From: Flavobacterium sp.
GTDB lineage: Bacteria > Bacteroidota > Bacteroidia > Flavobacteriales > Flavobacteriaceae
DNA: 37,579 bases
Assembly: GCA_012032075.1 (NCBI GenBank)
Contig: JAAURU010000001.1
Span: forward strand, 1 to 37,579
Reading direction: 5' to 3'
Each line of letters starts with the position of its first letter. The first letter of the stretch is position 1. A program made the position numbers and the translations under genes. Shown in pieces: positions 27,117 to 36,582 of this stretch. The notes under the pieces were generated by a model. That model had not been told where the DNA came from and made no database searches. It saw nothing but the letters and a program-made list of their open reading frames with translations.

Positions 27117-28964
27117 CTACTCTACGGTAACTGATTTTGCTAAATTCCTAGGTTGATCTACGTTACAACCTCGCATTACTGCAATATGATAAGACAGTAA
27201 TTGTAAAGGAATTGTAGTTAATAATGGAGTTAATGCTTCCGTTGTTTCGGGGATTTCAATTACGTGATCTGCTAAAGCTTTTACTTGTGTATCTCCTTTG
27301 GTAACAACTGCAATAATTTTTCCCCTTCTAGATTTTATTTCTTGAATATTACTTACTACTTTGTCATAATGACCTTTGTTTGGTGCAATTACAACAACTG
27401 GCATTGATTCATCTATTAAAGCAATAGGACCGTGTTTCATTTCTGCAGCTGGGTAACCTTCTGCATGAATATAGGATATTTCTTTTAATTTCAAAGCTCC
27501 TTCAAGTGCTACTGGAAAATTATACCCTCTTCCTAAGTACAAACAATTAGGTGCGTCTTTATAAATTTTTGCTATTTCTTTAGCTACATCATTTGTTTTT
27601 AAGGCTTCTTTTACTTTTTCTGGAATTAATTCTAGTTCTAGTAAATACCTGTGAAAGTCAGAATTTGACATCGTGCCTTTCGCTTTGGCTAAACGAAGCG
27701 CTAACATTGTAAGAACGGTAATTTGAGTAGTAAATGCTTTTGTAGATGCTACACCAATTTCTGGACCAGCATGAGTATAAGCTCCAGCATTAGTTTCTCT
27801 AGAAATGGAAGAACCTACAACATTACAAACTCCAAAAACAAAAGCTCCGTTTTCTTTAGCTAATTTAATGGCAGCTAAAGTATCGGCTGTTTCACCAGAT
27901 TGTGATATAGCAATAACAACATCATCACTATGAATAATTGGGTTTCGATATCTAAATTCAGAAGCATATTCTACTTCAACTGGAATTCTTGTAAATTCTT
28001 CAATGATGTATTCTGCTACTAAACCTGCATGCCATGAAGTTCCACATGCTATTATTAGAATTCTTTTAGCATTGGTAAACTTCTCAATATTATCTTCAAC
28101 ACCTGACATTTGAATAATACCTTTGTTTGCCAAAAGTCTTCCTCTGTAGGTATCTTTAATTACATTTGGTTGTTCGTAAATTTCTTTTAACATGAAATGT
28201 TCGTAACCACCTTTTTCAATTTGTTCTAAATTCATTTGCAATTCTTGAACATAAGGATCAACTAAAGAATCATCTTTAATTTTGCGAACCTTCATAGGTT
28301 TGTGTAAGCGCACGATTGCCATTTCCTCATCTTCTAAATAAATAGCATTTGTTGTGTATTCTATAAAAGGAGTAGCATCTGAAGCGATAAAGAATTCATC
28401 TTCACCAATTCCTATTGCTAGCGGACTTCCTAATCTAGCTACTACAATTTCATCTGGTCTTTCTTTATCTATTACAGCAATCGCATAAGCTCCTACTACT
28501 TGATTCAGCGCAATTTGAACTGCTTTTCCAAGGCCTACTTTTTCTTTTTTCTTAACATCTTCAATCAAATTCACCAAAACTTCAGTGTCGGTATCAGATT
28601 GGAATGTGTAGCCTCTTTTAATTAATTCTTTTTTTATAGGTTCATAATTTTCAATAATTCCATTATGAATGATTACTAGGTTGCCTGAATTTGAAAAGTG
28701 TGGATGTGAATTTATATCGTTTGGAACTCCATGTGTAGCCCAACGCGTGTGACCCATTCCAACAGTTCCAAATTTATTATTATCTTTTTCAGCAATAGTC
28801 TCTAAATCAGAAACTTTTCCTTTGGTTTTAGATAATTTTAAATCTGAGCCATTATATAACACTATACCAGCACTATCATATCCTCTATACTCTAATCTTT
28901 TTAAACCTTTGATTAGAATAGGATATGCCTCTCTATGACCTATATAACCTACAATTCCACACAT
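27117..28964 (-). CDS. glmS: Glutamine-fructose-6-phosphate aminotransferase (isomerising)
   Basis: Makes glucosamine-6-phosphate from fructose-6-phosphate and glutamine, the first step to UDP-GlcNAc for peptidoglycan and lipopolysaccharide. 615 residues. The glutaminase domain starts MCGIVGYIG, with Cys2 the nucleophile after Met removal, and includes GHTRWATHG and HNGIIENY. Two SIS domains follow (ISQSGETADTLAA; LGRGYNFPVALEGALKLKEISYIHAEGY), ending PRNLAKSVTVE. It starts 8 bases after the DUF4270 gene, so it is the last gene of the glgA-like/DUF4270/glmS operon. No glmS ribozyme-like leader is present; transcription comes from upstream. Confidence 0.98.
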   Translation of the reverse strand: MCGIVGYIGHREAYPILIKGLKRLEYRGYDSAGIVLYNGSDLKLSKTKGKVSDLETIAEKDNNKFGTVGMGHTRWATHGVPNDINSHPHFSNSGNLVIIHNGIIENYEPIKKELIKRGYTFQSDTDTEVLVNLIEDVKKKEKVGLGKAVQIALNQVVGAYAIAVIDKERPDEIVVARLGSPLAIGIGEDEFFIASDATPFIEYTTNAIYLEDEEMAIVRLHKPMKVRKIKDDSLVDPYVQELQMNLEQIEKGGYEHFMLKEIYEQPNVIKDTYRGRLLANKGIIQMSGVEDNIEKFTNAKRILIIACGTSWHAGLVAEYIIEEFTRIPVEVEYASEFRYRNPIIHSDDVVIAISQSGETADTLAAIKLAKENGAFVFGVCNVVGSSISRETNAGAYTHAGPEIGVASTKAFTTQITVLTMLALRLAKAKGTMSNSDFHRYLLELELIPEKVKEALKTNDVAKEIAKIYKDAPNCLYLGRGYNFPVALEGALKLKEISYIHAEGYPAAEMKHGPIALIDESMPVVVIAPNKGHYDKVVSNIQEIKSRRGKIIAVVTKGDTQVKALADHVIEIPETTEALTPLLTTIPLQLLSYHIAVMRGCNVDQPRNLAKSVTVE

Positions 28965-28972
28965 AAAATTAA

Positions 28973-30661
28973 TTAATTAGGTTTTGTGTAATAAATTTCT
29001 AGTTTTAATCTTTTATCAACTTCAGTGGTATTATTACCATAAATAACGGCTCCTCTTGGTTGTATGATTGAGCCTATTGGAATATATTGAGTGCCAAATG
29101 AAGTTGTATTTTTAACTTCATATCTTCCTGAATTATTGATGTTTTGAGTAACAGATAACCCAAGTCTTACGTTTCCATTTGTACTTGAGTTTGTTCCGTT
29201 AATAATATTATTTATGTGATTTCTTAATCGCACTCTATATCTTGTCAATTGGTCGTTAACTTCATTAATTTCTAAAATTCCTCCAAAAACTAGTTTATTA
29301 TTCTTAGAATCACTAGCTGTTGATGTGTCAAAAACATAGTCTAATAAAGGAGTATTATTTGTAGCATCATAAAGGTAAACTCGTGTTGAATAATTTATTG
29401 GATCTACAGATACACTTGTGTTTTCTATAAGACCTTTCTTTACATAAAAAGTTAAAAAAGCATCATTAACTAAAATGTTTTCTGTTCTTAATTGTTCCAA
29501 TTCTTCTGGAATGTTATCTACATCTCCAGAATCGTCTGGCCCAAATAAATCTATAAAAACAATTGAACCGTCTCCACCTTTTGGATACAATAAAGCATCT
29601 CCGCTTAATGAGCTTGAACTATTTAAAGCAGTTGTGTATTCGGAAGAATTATTATTTTCAAAAAAAGTAATAGAGTTGCCTGTAAAATTTAATCTTAGTG
29701 TTTTTTTTGTCTTTGTTGCACTAGCATCAGTAGATGATTTAGAATGGTATTCAATTTCTATAAATGCATTTGAAAAATCCAGTAATGCTAATACATTAGT
29801 TGGAGAGGAATCATCTTGTATATTTGAGTCTAAATCAAAAAATATTCCTTTTATGTGTTCTCTAAAAACTGAATTATTAATTAAGTTAGAAGAAGATGTA
29901 AATAAAACATTATCTTTAAAGAAATCTTTATTAAGTTGCAACCAAATTCCTGGTGCATATCTTTTGTCTATAACATATTTTGTAGGGTCGGTTGTTGCAT
30001 TGTTTTCACTATCTACAAATTCATTATTGTCATTTTTCTTATAAATTAGTATTTCTTCTTTACTAAATTTAAATTTTGTATTTTGATTTTCTAATGGAGA
30101 ATCGTTTAGAGTTATTCTTGTACCTGGAGCATTTAAGATTAAACTTTTTTGATCCGAATAATATTTTTGTCTTACTTCAGGATTTAAAGCATCAAACTCT
30201 CTTAAAAGATAATTATTTGTTGTGACTTTAAGGTTAAAAGTGTGATCTTCTTTGCCATAAATTTCATTTAAAGTAAAAGTATTAGGTTCATTTCCTGTTC
30301 CAGTAGCGGTTTGAGTACTTGAATAAGGTATATACAAATTAACGACATCAAATTGTTTTTGTTCTAATTCTAAACCAAAATCAGGTGCGTTATTTGCTAG
30401 TGAAATTTGGGTAACAAAGGAAGCTTTAGTAGTTCCAAAATAATCATCTTTATAAACTCCAAGTGCTTTTAAAGGTAAGTTATTTGATTGAACTGGTCCA
30501 GTAGCTCTTGTGTGTGCAATTAATGAAACGTCATCTTTTTTGTCAAAATCAAAATGATCGTCTCCTATGACATCTGAACCTATGGTATTAAAATCTTTAT
30601 CGCATGCAGTGAAAGTAATTACACTTATTAGTAAAGCGATATTTAAAACAATTTTTTTCAT
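28973..30661 (-). CDS. DUF4270-family lipoprotein
   Basis: About 562 residues from ATG 30661. That start gives the lipoprotein signal MKKIVLNIALLISVITFTAC (lipid on Cys20), whereas the longer frame to 30715 would overlap the upstream gene and spoil it. Features match the DUF4270 family of Bacteroidota: DKDFNTIGSDVIGDDHF at the mature N-terminus, VSLIAHTRATGPVQSNNLPLKALGVYKD, a beta-rich body, and the end RGAVIYGNN...KLEIYYTKPN. Function is unknown; it is probably a surface or periplasmic lipoprotein. It lies 13 bases after the glgA-like gene and 8 before glmS. Confidence 0.88.
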   Translation of the reverse strand: MKKIVLNIALLISVITFTACDKDFNTIGSDVIGDDHFDFDKKDDVSLIAHTRATGPVQSNNLPLKALGVYKDDYFGTTKASFVTQISLANNAPDFGLELEQKQFDVVNLYIPYSSTQTATGTGNEPNTFTLNEIYGKEDHTFNLKVTTNNYLLREFDALNPEVRQKYYSDQKSLILNAPGTRITLNDSPLENQNTKFKFSKEEILIYKKNDNNEFVDSENNATTDPTKYVIDKRYAPGIWLQLNKDFFKDNVLFTSSSNLINNSVFREHIKGIFFDLDSNIQDDSSPTNVLALLDFSNAFIEIEYHSKSSTDASATKTKKTLRLNFTGNSITFFENNNSSEYTTALNSSSSLSGDALLYPKGGDGSIVFIDLFGPDDSGDVDNIPEELEQLRTENILVNDAFLTFYVKKGLIENTSVSVDPINYSTRVYLYDATNNTPLLDYVFDTSTASDSKNNKLVFGGILEINEVNDQLTRYRVRLRNHINNIINGTNSSTNGNVRLGLSVTQNINNSGRYEVKNTTSFGTQYIPIGSIIQPRGAVIYGNNTTEVDKRLKLEIYYTKPN

Positions 30662-30674
30662 GTAAAAATGGTAA

Positions 30675-31480
30675 TTATAAAATATGTTTTTTAATAAAAT
30701 CGGTATAGATTTCACTAATTGAATCTTTAGGGGCGAAAGGTAAAAAAGGTTTGCCTGAAGTTTCTATATATTTTGTTAAAGTTGGATTTAGTCCTTCAGA
30801 ACCTACAATAACTCCATCAGAATGGTCGATTGTTAACTTCATAAGGTTTTCATAACTCGGTGCTACAATATGATGAGTTACTTCTTTAGAAATATTATCA
30901 AAACTTAATTTACCCACTAATTCTGGATTTAGATTACCATTATAGCCAAGATTGTATATCGACGAAATAATTTTTGTATCAGCAAAAATCCCTTCATTTT
31001 TATAGTAATGTTTTAAATAAACTGGTAATAAGGAAGCCATCCAGCCTTGAACATGAATAACATCGGGAACCCAATTTAGTTTTTTACAGTTTCTACAACA
31101 CCTTTTGCAAAAAAGATAGCACGTTCATCATTATCAGGAAATAAATTTCCTTCTTCATCAGTAAATGTTGCTTTTCTTTTAAAATACTCGTCGTTATCAA
31201 TAAAATAAACCTGAATTCTTTCTTTTGGAATGGAAGCAACTTTAATTATAAGAGGCATATCCATGTCATTAACTACAAGGTTCATACCAGATAAGCGAAT
31301 AACTTCATGTAGTTGATGTCTCCTTTCGTTGATATTTCCGTATCGTGGCATAAAAATTCTTATTTGTCCACCTATATCATTAATCATTTTTGGAAATTCA
31401 TATGATTGTAACGAAACTTCATTTTCTGCTAAATAAGGCACCACTTCAGATGATACATACAATATCCTCTTTTCTTCCAT
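30675..31480 (-). CDS. Glycogen synthase-like protein, N-terminal GT5 domain only (frameshifted)
   Basis: The corrected product is about 268 residues, against about 470 for full GlgA; the second GT-B domain is missing. RILYVSSEVVPY, FMPRYGNINERRHQLHEVIR and VQVYFIDNDEYF-type blocks identify the starch-synthase catalytic (GT5) domain. However, the K-x-G-G-L ADP-glucose loop after the first strand is absent (PYLAENEVSLQSYEFPKMIND), and the usual H-x-H-D-W is H-V-Q-G-W. It is therefore unlikely to be an active synthase. The frame breaks in the T run at 31080-31085; a seventh base gives VKKLNWVPDVIHVQGWMA. It is first in an operon with DUF4270 and glmS, and divergent from panC. Confidence 0.85.
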
Positions 31481-31517
31481 AATTATTTTTGTTTAACATT
31501 TGTTTTTAAAAAACACG

Positions 31518-31525
31518 CAAAATTA
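31518..31525 (-). promoter_or_regulatory. Putative -7 box for the glgA-like operon
   Basis: The minus strand reads TAATTTTG (TAnnTTTG), 37 bases before the ATG at 31480. No TTG at the -33 distance is obvious. Confidence 0.45.
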
Positions 31526-31556
31526 CAAAAATTTATGGATTTATCTACTAAAATAG

Positions 31557-31564
31557 TAAGTTTG
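31557..31564 (+). promoter_or_regulatory. Putative -7 box for panC
   Basis: TAAGTTTG matches TAnnTTTG, 23 bases before the panC ATG and facing away from the glgA-like -7 box. A -33 TTG is not visible. Confidence 0.45.
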
Positions 31565-31587
31565 CATACTAATTAACATATAACAAG

Positions 31588-32433
31588 ATGCTTATTTTTA
31601 CTGAAAAGAAGCTTTTATCTTCTCATTTATTGTCTTTACAACAGGGAAATAAAGCTATTGGTTTTGTTCCTACTATGGGTGCGTTACACAAAGGTCATTT
31701 GTCATTAATAGCTAAATCATTACATGAAAATGACACTACTGTTGTAAGTATTTTTGTTAATCCTACTCAATTTAACAATAAAGAAGATTTAGAAAACTAC
31801 CCTAGAGCACTTGATACAGATGTTAAAAAAATTAAATCTCTTAGTGAAGAAGTAATTGTTTATGCTCCTTCTAATGAAGATATTTATGATGCTGAAATTG
31901 CTTCCCAAAATTTTAATTATGATGGATTAGAATTCCAAATGGAAGGTAAACATAGAGCAGGACATTTTGATGGAGTGGGTACAATTGTAAAACGATTATT
32001 GGAAATTATCCAACCCAAGAATGCATACTTTGGAGAGAAAGATTTTCAACAATTACAAATTGTAAAGATATTAGTTGAAAAACATAATCTTCCTGTTACA
32101 ATTATAGGTTGTCCTATATTTAGAGAAGAAAATGGCTTGGCTATGAGTTCTCGAAACGAAAGATTATCATCTGCTTCACGAGAAAAGGCAACCTTAATTT
32201 ACAAAACTTTACAAGAAGCTAAAAAAAAATTTAAAACTAATTCAGCTTCAAGAACAATTGATTTTGTAGAAAATACATTTAAAAAGTATCCTGAATTTAC
32301 CTTGGAATATTTTGAAATTGCCGAAGAAGAAACATTGTTACCCATTAAAAGAAAGGATAAAACAAAAAAATATAGAGGTTTTATAGCTGTTTTTATAGAG
32401 AATATTAGATTAATTGACAATATTGCTATGTAA
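31588..32433 (+). CDS. panC: Pantothenate synthetase
   Basis: ATP-dependent condensation of pantoate with beta-alanine to pantothenate (coenzyme A pathway); cytoplasmic. 281 residues, the standard length. Motifs: GFVPTMGALHKGHLSL (HIGH-type nucleotide loop), VVSIFVNPTQFNNKEDLENYPR, EGKHRAGHFDGVGTIV, AYFGEKDFQQLQIV, and GLAMSSRNERLS (KMSKS-like). The gene is followed after 65 bases by panD, which makes its beta-alanine substrate. Confidence 0.98.
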   Translation: MLIFTEKKLLSSHLLSLQQGNKAIGFVPTMGALHKGHLSLIAKSLHENDTTVVSIFVNPTQFNNKEDLENYPRALDTDVKKIKSLSEEVIVYAPSNEDIYDAEIASQNFNYDGLEFQMEGKHRAGHFDGVGTIVKRLLEIIQPKNAYFGEKDFQQLQIVKILVEKHNLPVTIIGCPIFREENGLAMSSRNERLSSASREKATLIYKTLQEAKKKFKTNSASRTIDFVENTFKKYPEFTLEYFEIAEEETLLPIKRKDKTKKYRGFIAVFIENIRLIDNIAM

Positions 32434-32498
32434 ATAGGCATTAAATTTATTTCTGAAAAAATAATATTAAATTTATTTGAAATAATTAACTTTGCACT

Positions 32499-32849
32499 AT
32501 GCATATTCAAGTAGTAAAATCAAAAATTCATAGAGTAACTGTAACGGGTGCCGATTTGAATTATATAGGAAGTATAACCATTGACGAAGCGTTAATGGAA
32601 GCTTCAAATATTATAGAAGGAGAAAAAGTTCAAATTGTTAATATTAACAATGGAGAACGTCTCGAAACATACGCTATTAAAGGACCAAGAAATACTGGAG
32701 AAATTACCTTAAATGGTCCAGCAGCAAGAAAAGTGCATAGAGGAGATATAATTATTATTATTTCTTATGCTTCAATGGATTTTGAAGAAGCTAAAAAATT
32801 CAAACCTTCTTTAGTATTTCCTAATGAGAAGGATAACTCGTTAACATAA
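32499..32849 (+). CDS. panD: Aspartate 1-decarboxylase proenzyme
   Basis: Decarboxylates aspartate to beta-alanine for PanC. 116 residues. It is a pyruvoyl enzyme: self-cleavage occurs between Gly24 and Ser25 in YIGSITID, and the Ser becomes the pyruvoyl group. Also visible are VTVTGADLNYIGS, NNGERLETYAIKG, TGEITLNGPAARKVHRGD and IIISYASMD. A TAACTTTG box (32487-32494) ends 4 bases before the ATG, so an internal leaderless start is conceivable, but cotranscription with panC is as likely. The next gene starts within 3 bases of the stop. Confidence 0.98.
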   Translation: MHIQVVKSKIHRVTVTGADLNYIGSITIDEALMEASNIIEGEKVQIVNINNGERLETYAIKGPRNTGEITLNGPAARKVHRGDIIIIISYASMDFEEAKKFKPSLVFPNEKDNSLT

Positions 32850-32851
32850 TT

Positions 32852-33813
32852 TTGAGGTTTTCTTTTAAAAAAACATTACAAATTTTTATTCCTTTATTAT
32901 TAGGAATTGGATTAATTTATTATCAATTTTCATCACTAAACGATAATCAGCTAGCTAAAATAAAGATTTATTTTGTCTAATGCAGGATTATTTTTTATGT
33001 CTTGTTATCTATTGTTATTTCTTTATTTGGTTATTGGTCTAGAGCTTATCGCTGGAAATATGCATTACATCATTTGGGTTACCAACCAAAATTTCACAAT
33101 TCATTTTTGCTGTAAGTATTTCTTATCTAATGAATTTAACTATTCCAAGATCAGGAGAAGTTACCAGAGCTGTTATTTTAAAAAAATATGAAGGTGTTCC
33201 TTTTGATAAAGGATTTGGTACCATTGTTGCCGAAAGAGTAGTTGATTTACTTATCTTCTTACTTTTTGTAATTACTGCTTTTGTACTACAATTTGACAAA
33301 ATAAGCACTTTTATATTTTCACATGTTTCACCAAATAAGATTATTCTTCTTTTTACTTTAGGAATTCTATTATTTATTATTTTTTTATTTATTTGGAGAT
33401 GGGCAAAATGGCCTTTTGTTCTAAAAGTAAAAAGTAAATTTATGGGATTAGCTGAAGGAATGACAAGTATTTTGAAAATGAAAACCAAATGGAAATATAT
33501 TGGGCATTCCTTTTTTATATGGTTTTCCTACTTAATGATGTTTTATGTTTGTATATTTTCAATACCAGAAACCGCTACAATTTCATTTGATATTGTAATT
33601 ATGGGCTTTATATTTGGAACTTTAGCGGTAGGGTTTACCAATGGTGGAATAGGTGCTTTTCCAATTTCAATTGCAAAAGTGTTACTCTTGTATGGCATTG
33701 CTGAAGATGCAGGAACGGCTTTAGGTTGGATAATATGGACTTCACAAACTTTACTAACTATTGTATTAGGTTTAACTTCCTATTTATTTTTGAATATTTT
33801 CAATAAAAATTAA
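32852..33813 (+). CDS. Integral membrane protein, LPG_synthase_TM / flippase-like family (three indels)
   Basis: The corrected product is about 320 residues with seven or eight hydrophobic helices. SYLMNLTIPRSGEVTRAVILKK, followed by FDKGFGTIVAERVVDL, is the signature of the lysylphosphatidylglycerol-synthase transmembrane family (UPF0104), which lacks the soluble aminoacyl-transfer domain of MprF. The C-terminus (GIGAFPISIAKVLLLYGI) is typical. The likely start is TTG 32852, just after panD. Frame is lost by an extra base near 32971-32976, a missing T at 32991-32996 and a missing T at 33104-33108; correction gives YFSNAGLFFYVLLS and HNSFFAVSISYLM. Substrate is unknown; lipid or glycolipid translocation is inferred from the family. 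Confidence 0.8.
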
Positions 33814-33944
33814 TTAGTATATTGCTACATTAATTCTGTTTTATAATTTTACCATAAAATCTAAGTTAACAAACTGTTTGAGCAAATAAATCTAATAAAC
33901 AAATAAGATTTTATTTTGCAAAGGCTAATAAATAAATTTTACAC

Positions 33945-35159
33945 ATGAAAAAGAGACTATTTCTACTGTTTGTTTTAATAACTTCAATAAGTTTTTCGCA
34001 AAGAATAACCGAATCTATTCAGTCAAAAAAACTAGGTGAAACTAGAGAATTTACAGTCTCTTTGCCTGTAAATTATGAATTTGATGTGGATAAAAAATAT
34101 CCAATTTTAGTGCTTTTAGATGGAGAATATTTATTAAGCCCGTTTGAAGGAACTTTAAAATATGGAAATTATTGGGACGATTTACCAGGAATGATTATTG
34201 TTGCAGTAAATCAAAATTATGGAGAAAAACGATTTAAAGATAGTGAATATGATGAAACAGGTTTGCCAAGTAAAATGGGAGCCAGTTTTTTTGAATTTAT
34301 AGGTTTTGAATTGTTACCTTATATAGAAGGGAAATATCGCACACAGCCTTTTAGAGTAATTGCTGGTCACGATACAACAGCTGGGTTTTTAAATTTTTAT
34401 TTATACAAAGACAATCCTATTTTTAACGCTTATATTTCCATAGCTCCAGAAATGCCTAGAGGAATGGAAAAAAGAATCACAGATAGATTAGCTACCATTA
34501 AAACACCTATTTTTTATTATCAAGCAACTGCAGAAGGTGATATGAAAGAAATTAATGATGCCGCATTTGAATTAGATAACAATATTAATGCGATTCCAAA
34601 TAGAACCTTCAATTATCGTTTAGATAAATTTAAAGGAGCCACTCATTATTCTTTAGTTCCACTTGCAGTTTCAAGAGCATTATATTTTATTTTTGATGGA
34701 TACCAGCCTATTTCAATGTTAGAATTTCAAGAAAAGGTAGTAACTTTAGAAAAAGGATATACGCAATATTTAATTACTAAATATGATTATCTAGAAAAAC
34801 AGTTAGGTTTAAAAATAAAACCAAGATTAACCGACTTTAAAGCTATTGAAGCTGCTATTTTAAAAAATAAAGCTTATTTTGAACTACAAGAGTTAGGTAA
34901 ATATGCTGATAAACATTACCCTAAAACAACTTTAGGCACTTATCACCAAGCTTTGTATTATGAAAAATCTGGAGAATTTAAAAAAGCTATAAAAGAATAT
35001 AAGAAAGGATTTTCGTTAAATGAAATTAGAGAAATATCAAAAGCTTTTATGTTAGATAAAGCTGATAGCTTAAAAGACAAAAAAGATGAATCTAAAGTAG
35101 AAGAATATGCTGAACCAACTCCTGAAGAAGGAACTGAAGAAAAGAAAGAAGGAGAATAA
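33945..35159 (+). CDS. Exported esterase-D-like alpha/beta-hydrolase fold protein without nucleophile serine
   Basis: 404 residues; signal peptide MKKRLFLLFVLITSISFSQ. Residues about 25-260 match the putative esterase (esterase D/enterochelin esterase) fold: REFTVSLPVNYEFDVDKKYPILVLLDGE, MIIVAVNQ, and FFEFIGFELLPYIEGKYRT. At the nucleophile elbow, where G-x-S-x-G is expected, the sequence is AGHDTTAG, so Ser is replaced by Asp143. A His remains in GATHYSL. Residues about 300-370 look like TPR helices, and the last about 40 are highly acidic (EEGTEEKKEGE). It is probably a periplasmic non-catalytic relative, or an enzyme with different chemistry. radA follows directly. Confidence 0.78.
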   Translation: MKKRLFLLFVLITSISFSQRITESIQSKKLGETREFTVSLPVNYEFDVDKKYPILVLLDGEYLLSPFEGTLKYGNYWDDLPGMIIVAVNQNYGEKRFKDSEYDETGLPSKMGASFFEFIGFELLPYIEGKYRTQPFRVIAGHDTTAGFLNFYLYKDNPIFNAYISIAPEMPRGMEKRITDRLATIKTPIFYYQATAEGDMKEINDAAFELDNNINAIPNRTFNYRLDKFKGATHYSLVPLAVSRALYFIFDGYQPISMLEFQEKVVTLEKGYTQYLITKYDYLEKQLGLKIKPRLTDFKAIEAAILKNKAYFELQELGKYADKHYPKTTLGTYHQALYYEKSGEFKKAIKEYKKGFSLNEIREISKAFMLDKADSLKDKKDESKVEEYAEPTPEEGTEEKKEGE

Positions 35160-35161
35160 AA

Positions 35162-36524
35162 ATGAGCAAAGTAAAAACTTCTTTTTTCTGTCAAAATTGT
35201 GGTACTTCTTACTCAAAATGGCAAGGTCAATGCTATGCTTGTAAAGAATGGAACACAATTTCCGAAGAAATTATTCAAAAAGAAGAAAAAAGTAGCTTGG
35301 AAAACAACTACTACAGAAGCTTCTAAAGCTTCTAAGCCACTACTTATAAAGGAAATTGATACCACTCAAGAAATTCGTTTAAATACAACAGATAATGAGT
35401 TGAATCGCGTTCTTGGTGGTGGTTTAGTTCCAGGTTCCTTAACGCTTTTAGGAGGTGAACCTGGCATAGGAAAAAGTACATTGTTGCTTCAAATATCTTT
35501 AAAGTTACCGTACAAAACACTTTATGTTTCTGGTGAAGAAAGTCAAAAGCAAATTAAAATGCGTGCGGAGCGAATTGTGCCTAATAGCGACAATTGTTAC
35601 ATTCTTACCGAAACTAAAACTCAAAATATTTTCAGGCAAATTGCAGAAATGCAACCTGAAATTGTCATTATCGATTCCATTCAAACCTTGCATACAGATT
35701 ACATTGAGTCTTCAGCTGGAAGCATTTCGCAAATTAGAGAATGTACTACAGAGTTGATTAAGTTTGCCAAAGAAACCAACGTTCCAGTAATCTTAATTGG
35801 TCATATTACCAAAGATGGAACTATTGCAGGGCCAAAAATTTTAGAACACATGGTTGACACAGTACTTCAGTTTGAAGGAGACAGAAATCACGTGTATCGC
35901 ATTCTTCGTTCCTTAAAAAACCGATTTGGTTCCACCGCAGAACTAGGAATTTATGAAATGTTAGGGAATGGATTACGTGAAGTTGATAACCCATCAGAAA
36001 TCTTGATTTCCCATAAAGAGGAACAACTTTCAGGTACAGCAATTGCTTGTACGCTTGAAGGAATGCGTCCGTTAATGATAGAAATTCAATCGTTAGTAAG
36101 TTCAGCCGTTTATGGAACTCCGCAAAGAAGTACAACAGGTTACAATGCTAAACGTTTAAATATGATTTTAGCCGTTTTAGAAAAACGAGCTGGTTTTCGT
36201 TTAGGAACAAAAGATGTTTTTTTAAATATTACTGGTGGAATTTCTGTAGATGACACAGCCATAGATTTAGCAGTTGTTGCCGCTATTTTATCTTCTAATG
36301 AAGACATTGCTATTGAAGAAGGATTCTGTTTTGCAGGTGAAGTAGGGCTTTCAGGAGAAATAAGACCAGTTAATCGCATTGACCAACGCATCCAAGAAGC
36401 CGAAAAATTAGGTTTTAAAACTATTTTAGTATCCAAACACAATAAAATTTCGTTGAAAAACACAACAATAAAAGTAGTTTTAGCTTCTAAAATTGAAGAT
36501 GTTGTTAGTCATTTATTTGGATAA
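35162..36524 (+). CDS. radA: DNA repair protein RadA (frameshifted)
   Basis: Branch-migration helicase acting in homologous recombination with RecA; cytoplasmic. The corrected product has 453 residues, the usual size. It starts at ATG 35162, two bases after the upstream stop. The N-terminal zinc finger is CQNCG...CYACKEW; Walker A is GEPGIGKST; VIIDSIQT is Walker B; the RadA-specific KNRFG motif is present (LKNRFGSTAE). A C-terminal Lon-like domain (DVFLNITGG to GEVGLSGEIRPV) follows. The frame is lost by one extra A in the run at 35286-35291; removing it gives IQKEEKVAWKTT. Without the correction the zinc finger is separated from the ATPase. Confidence 0.96.
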
Positions 36525-36582
36525 TGATTTAGAAGTTTCCTTTTATAAATAGATTATTTGTTCACAGTTAATAACGCAAATC

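Noticed and set aside
28965..29000. glmS ribozyme or other leader control before glmS
   Set aside because: Only 8 bases separate glmS from the preceding stop, which leaves no room for a structured leader.
30675..31480. Two separate small genes for the glycogen synthase-like region
   Set aside because: The second piece starts mid-domain without a start signal. One added base in a T run joins them into a continuous GT5 domain.
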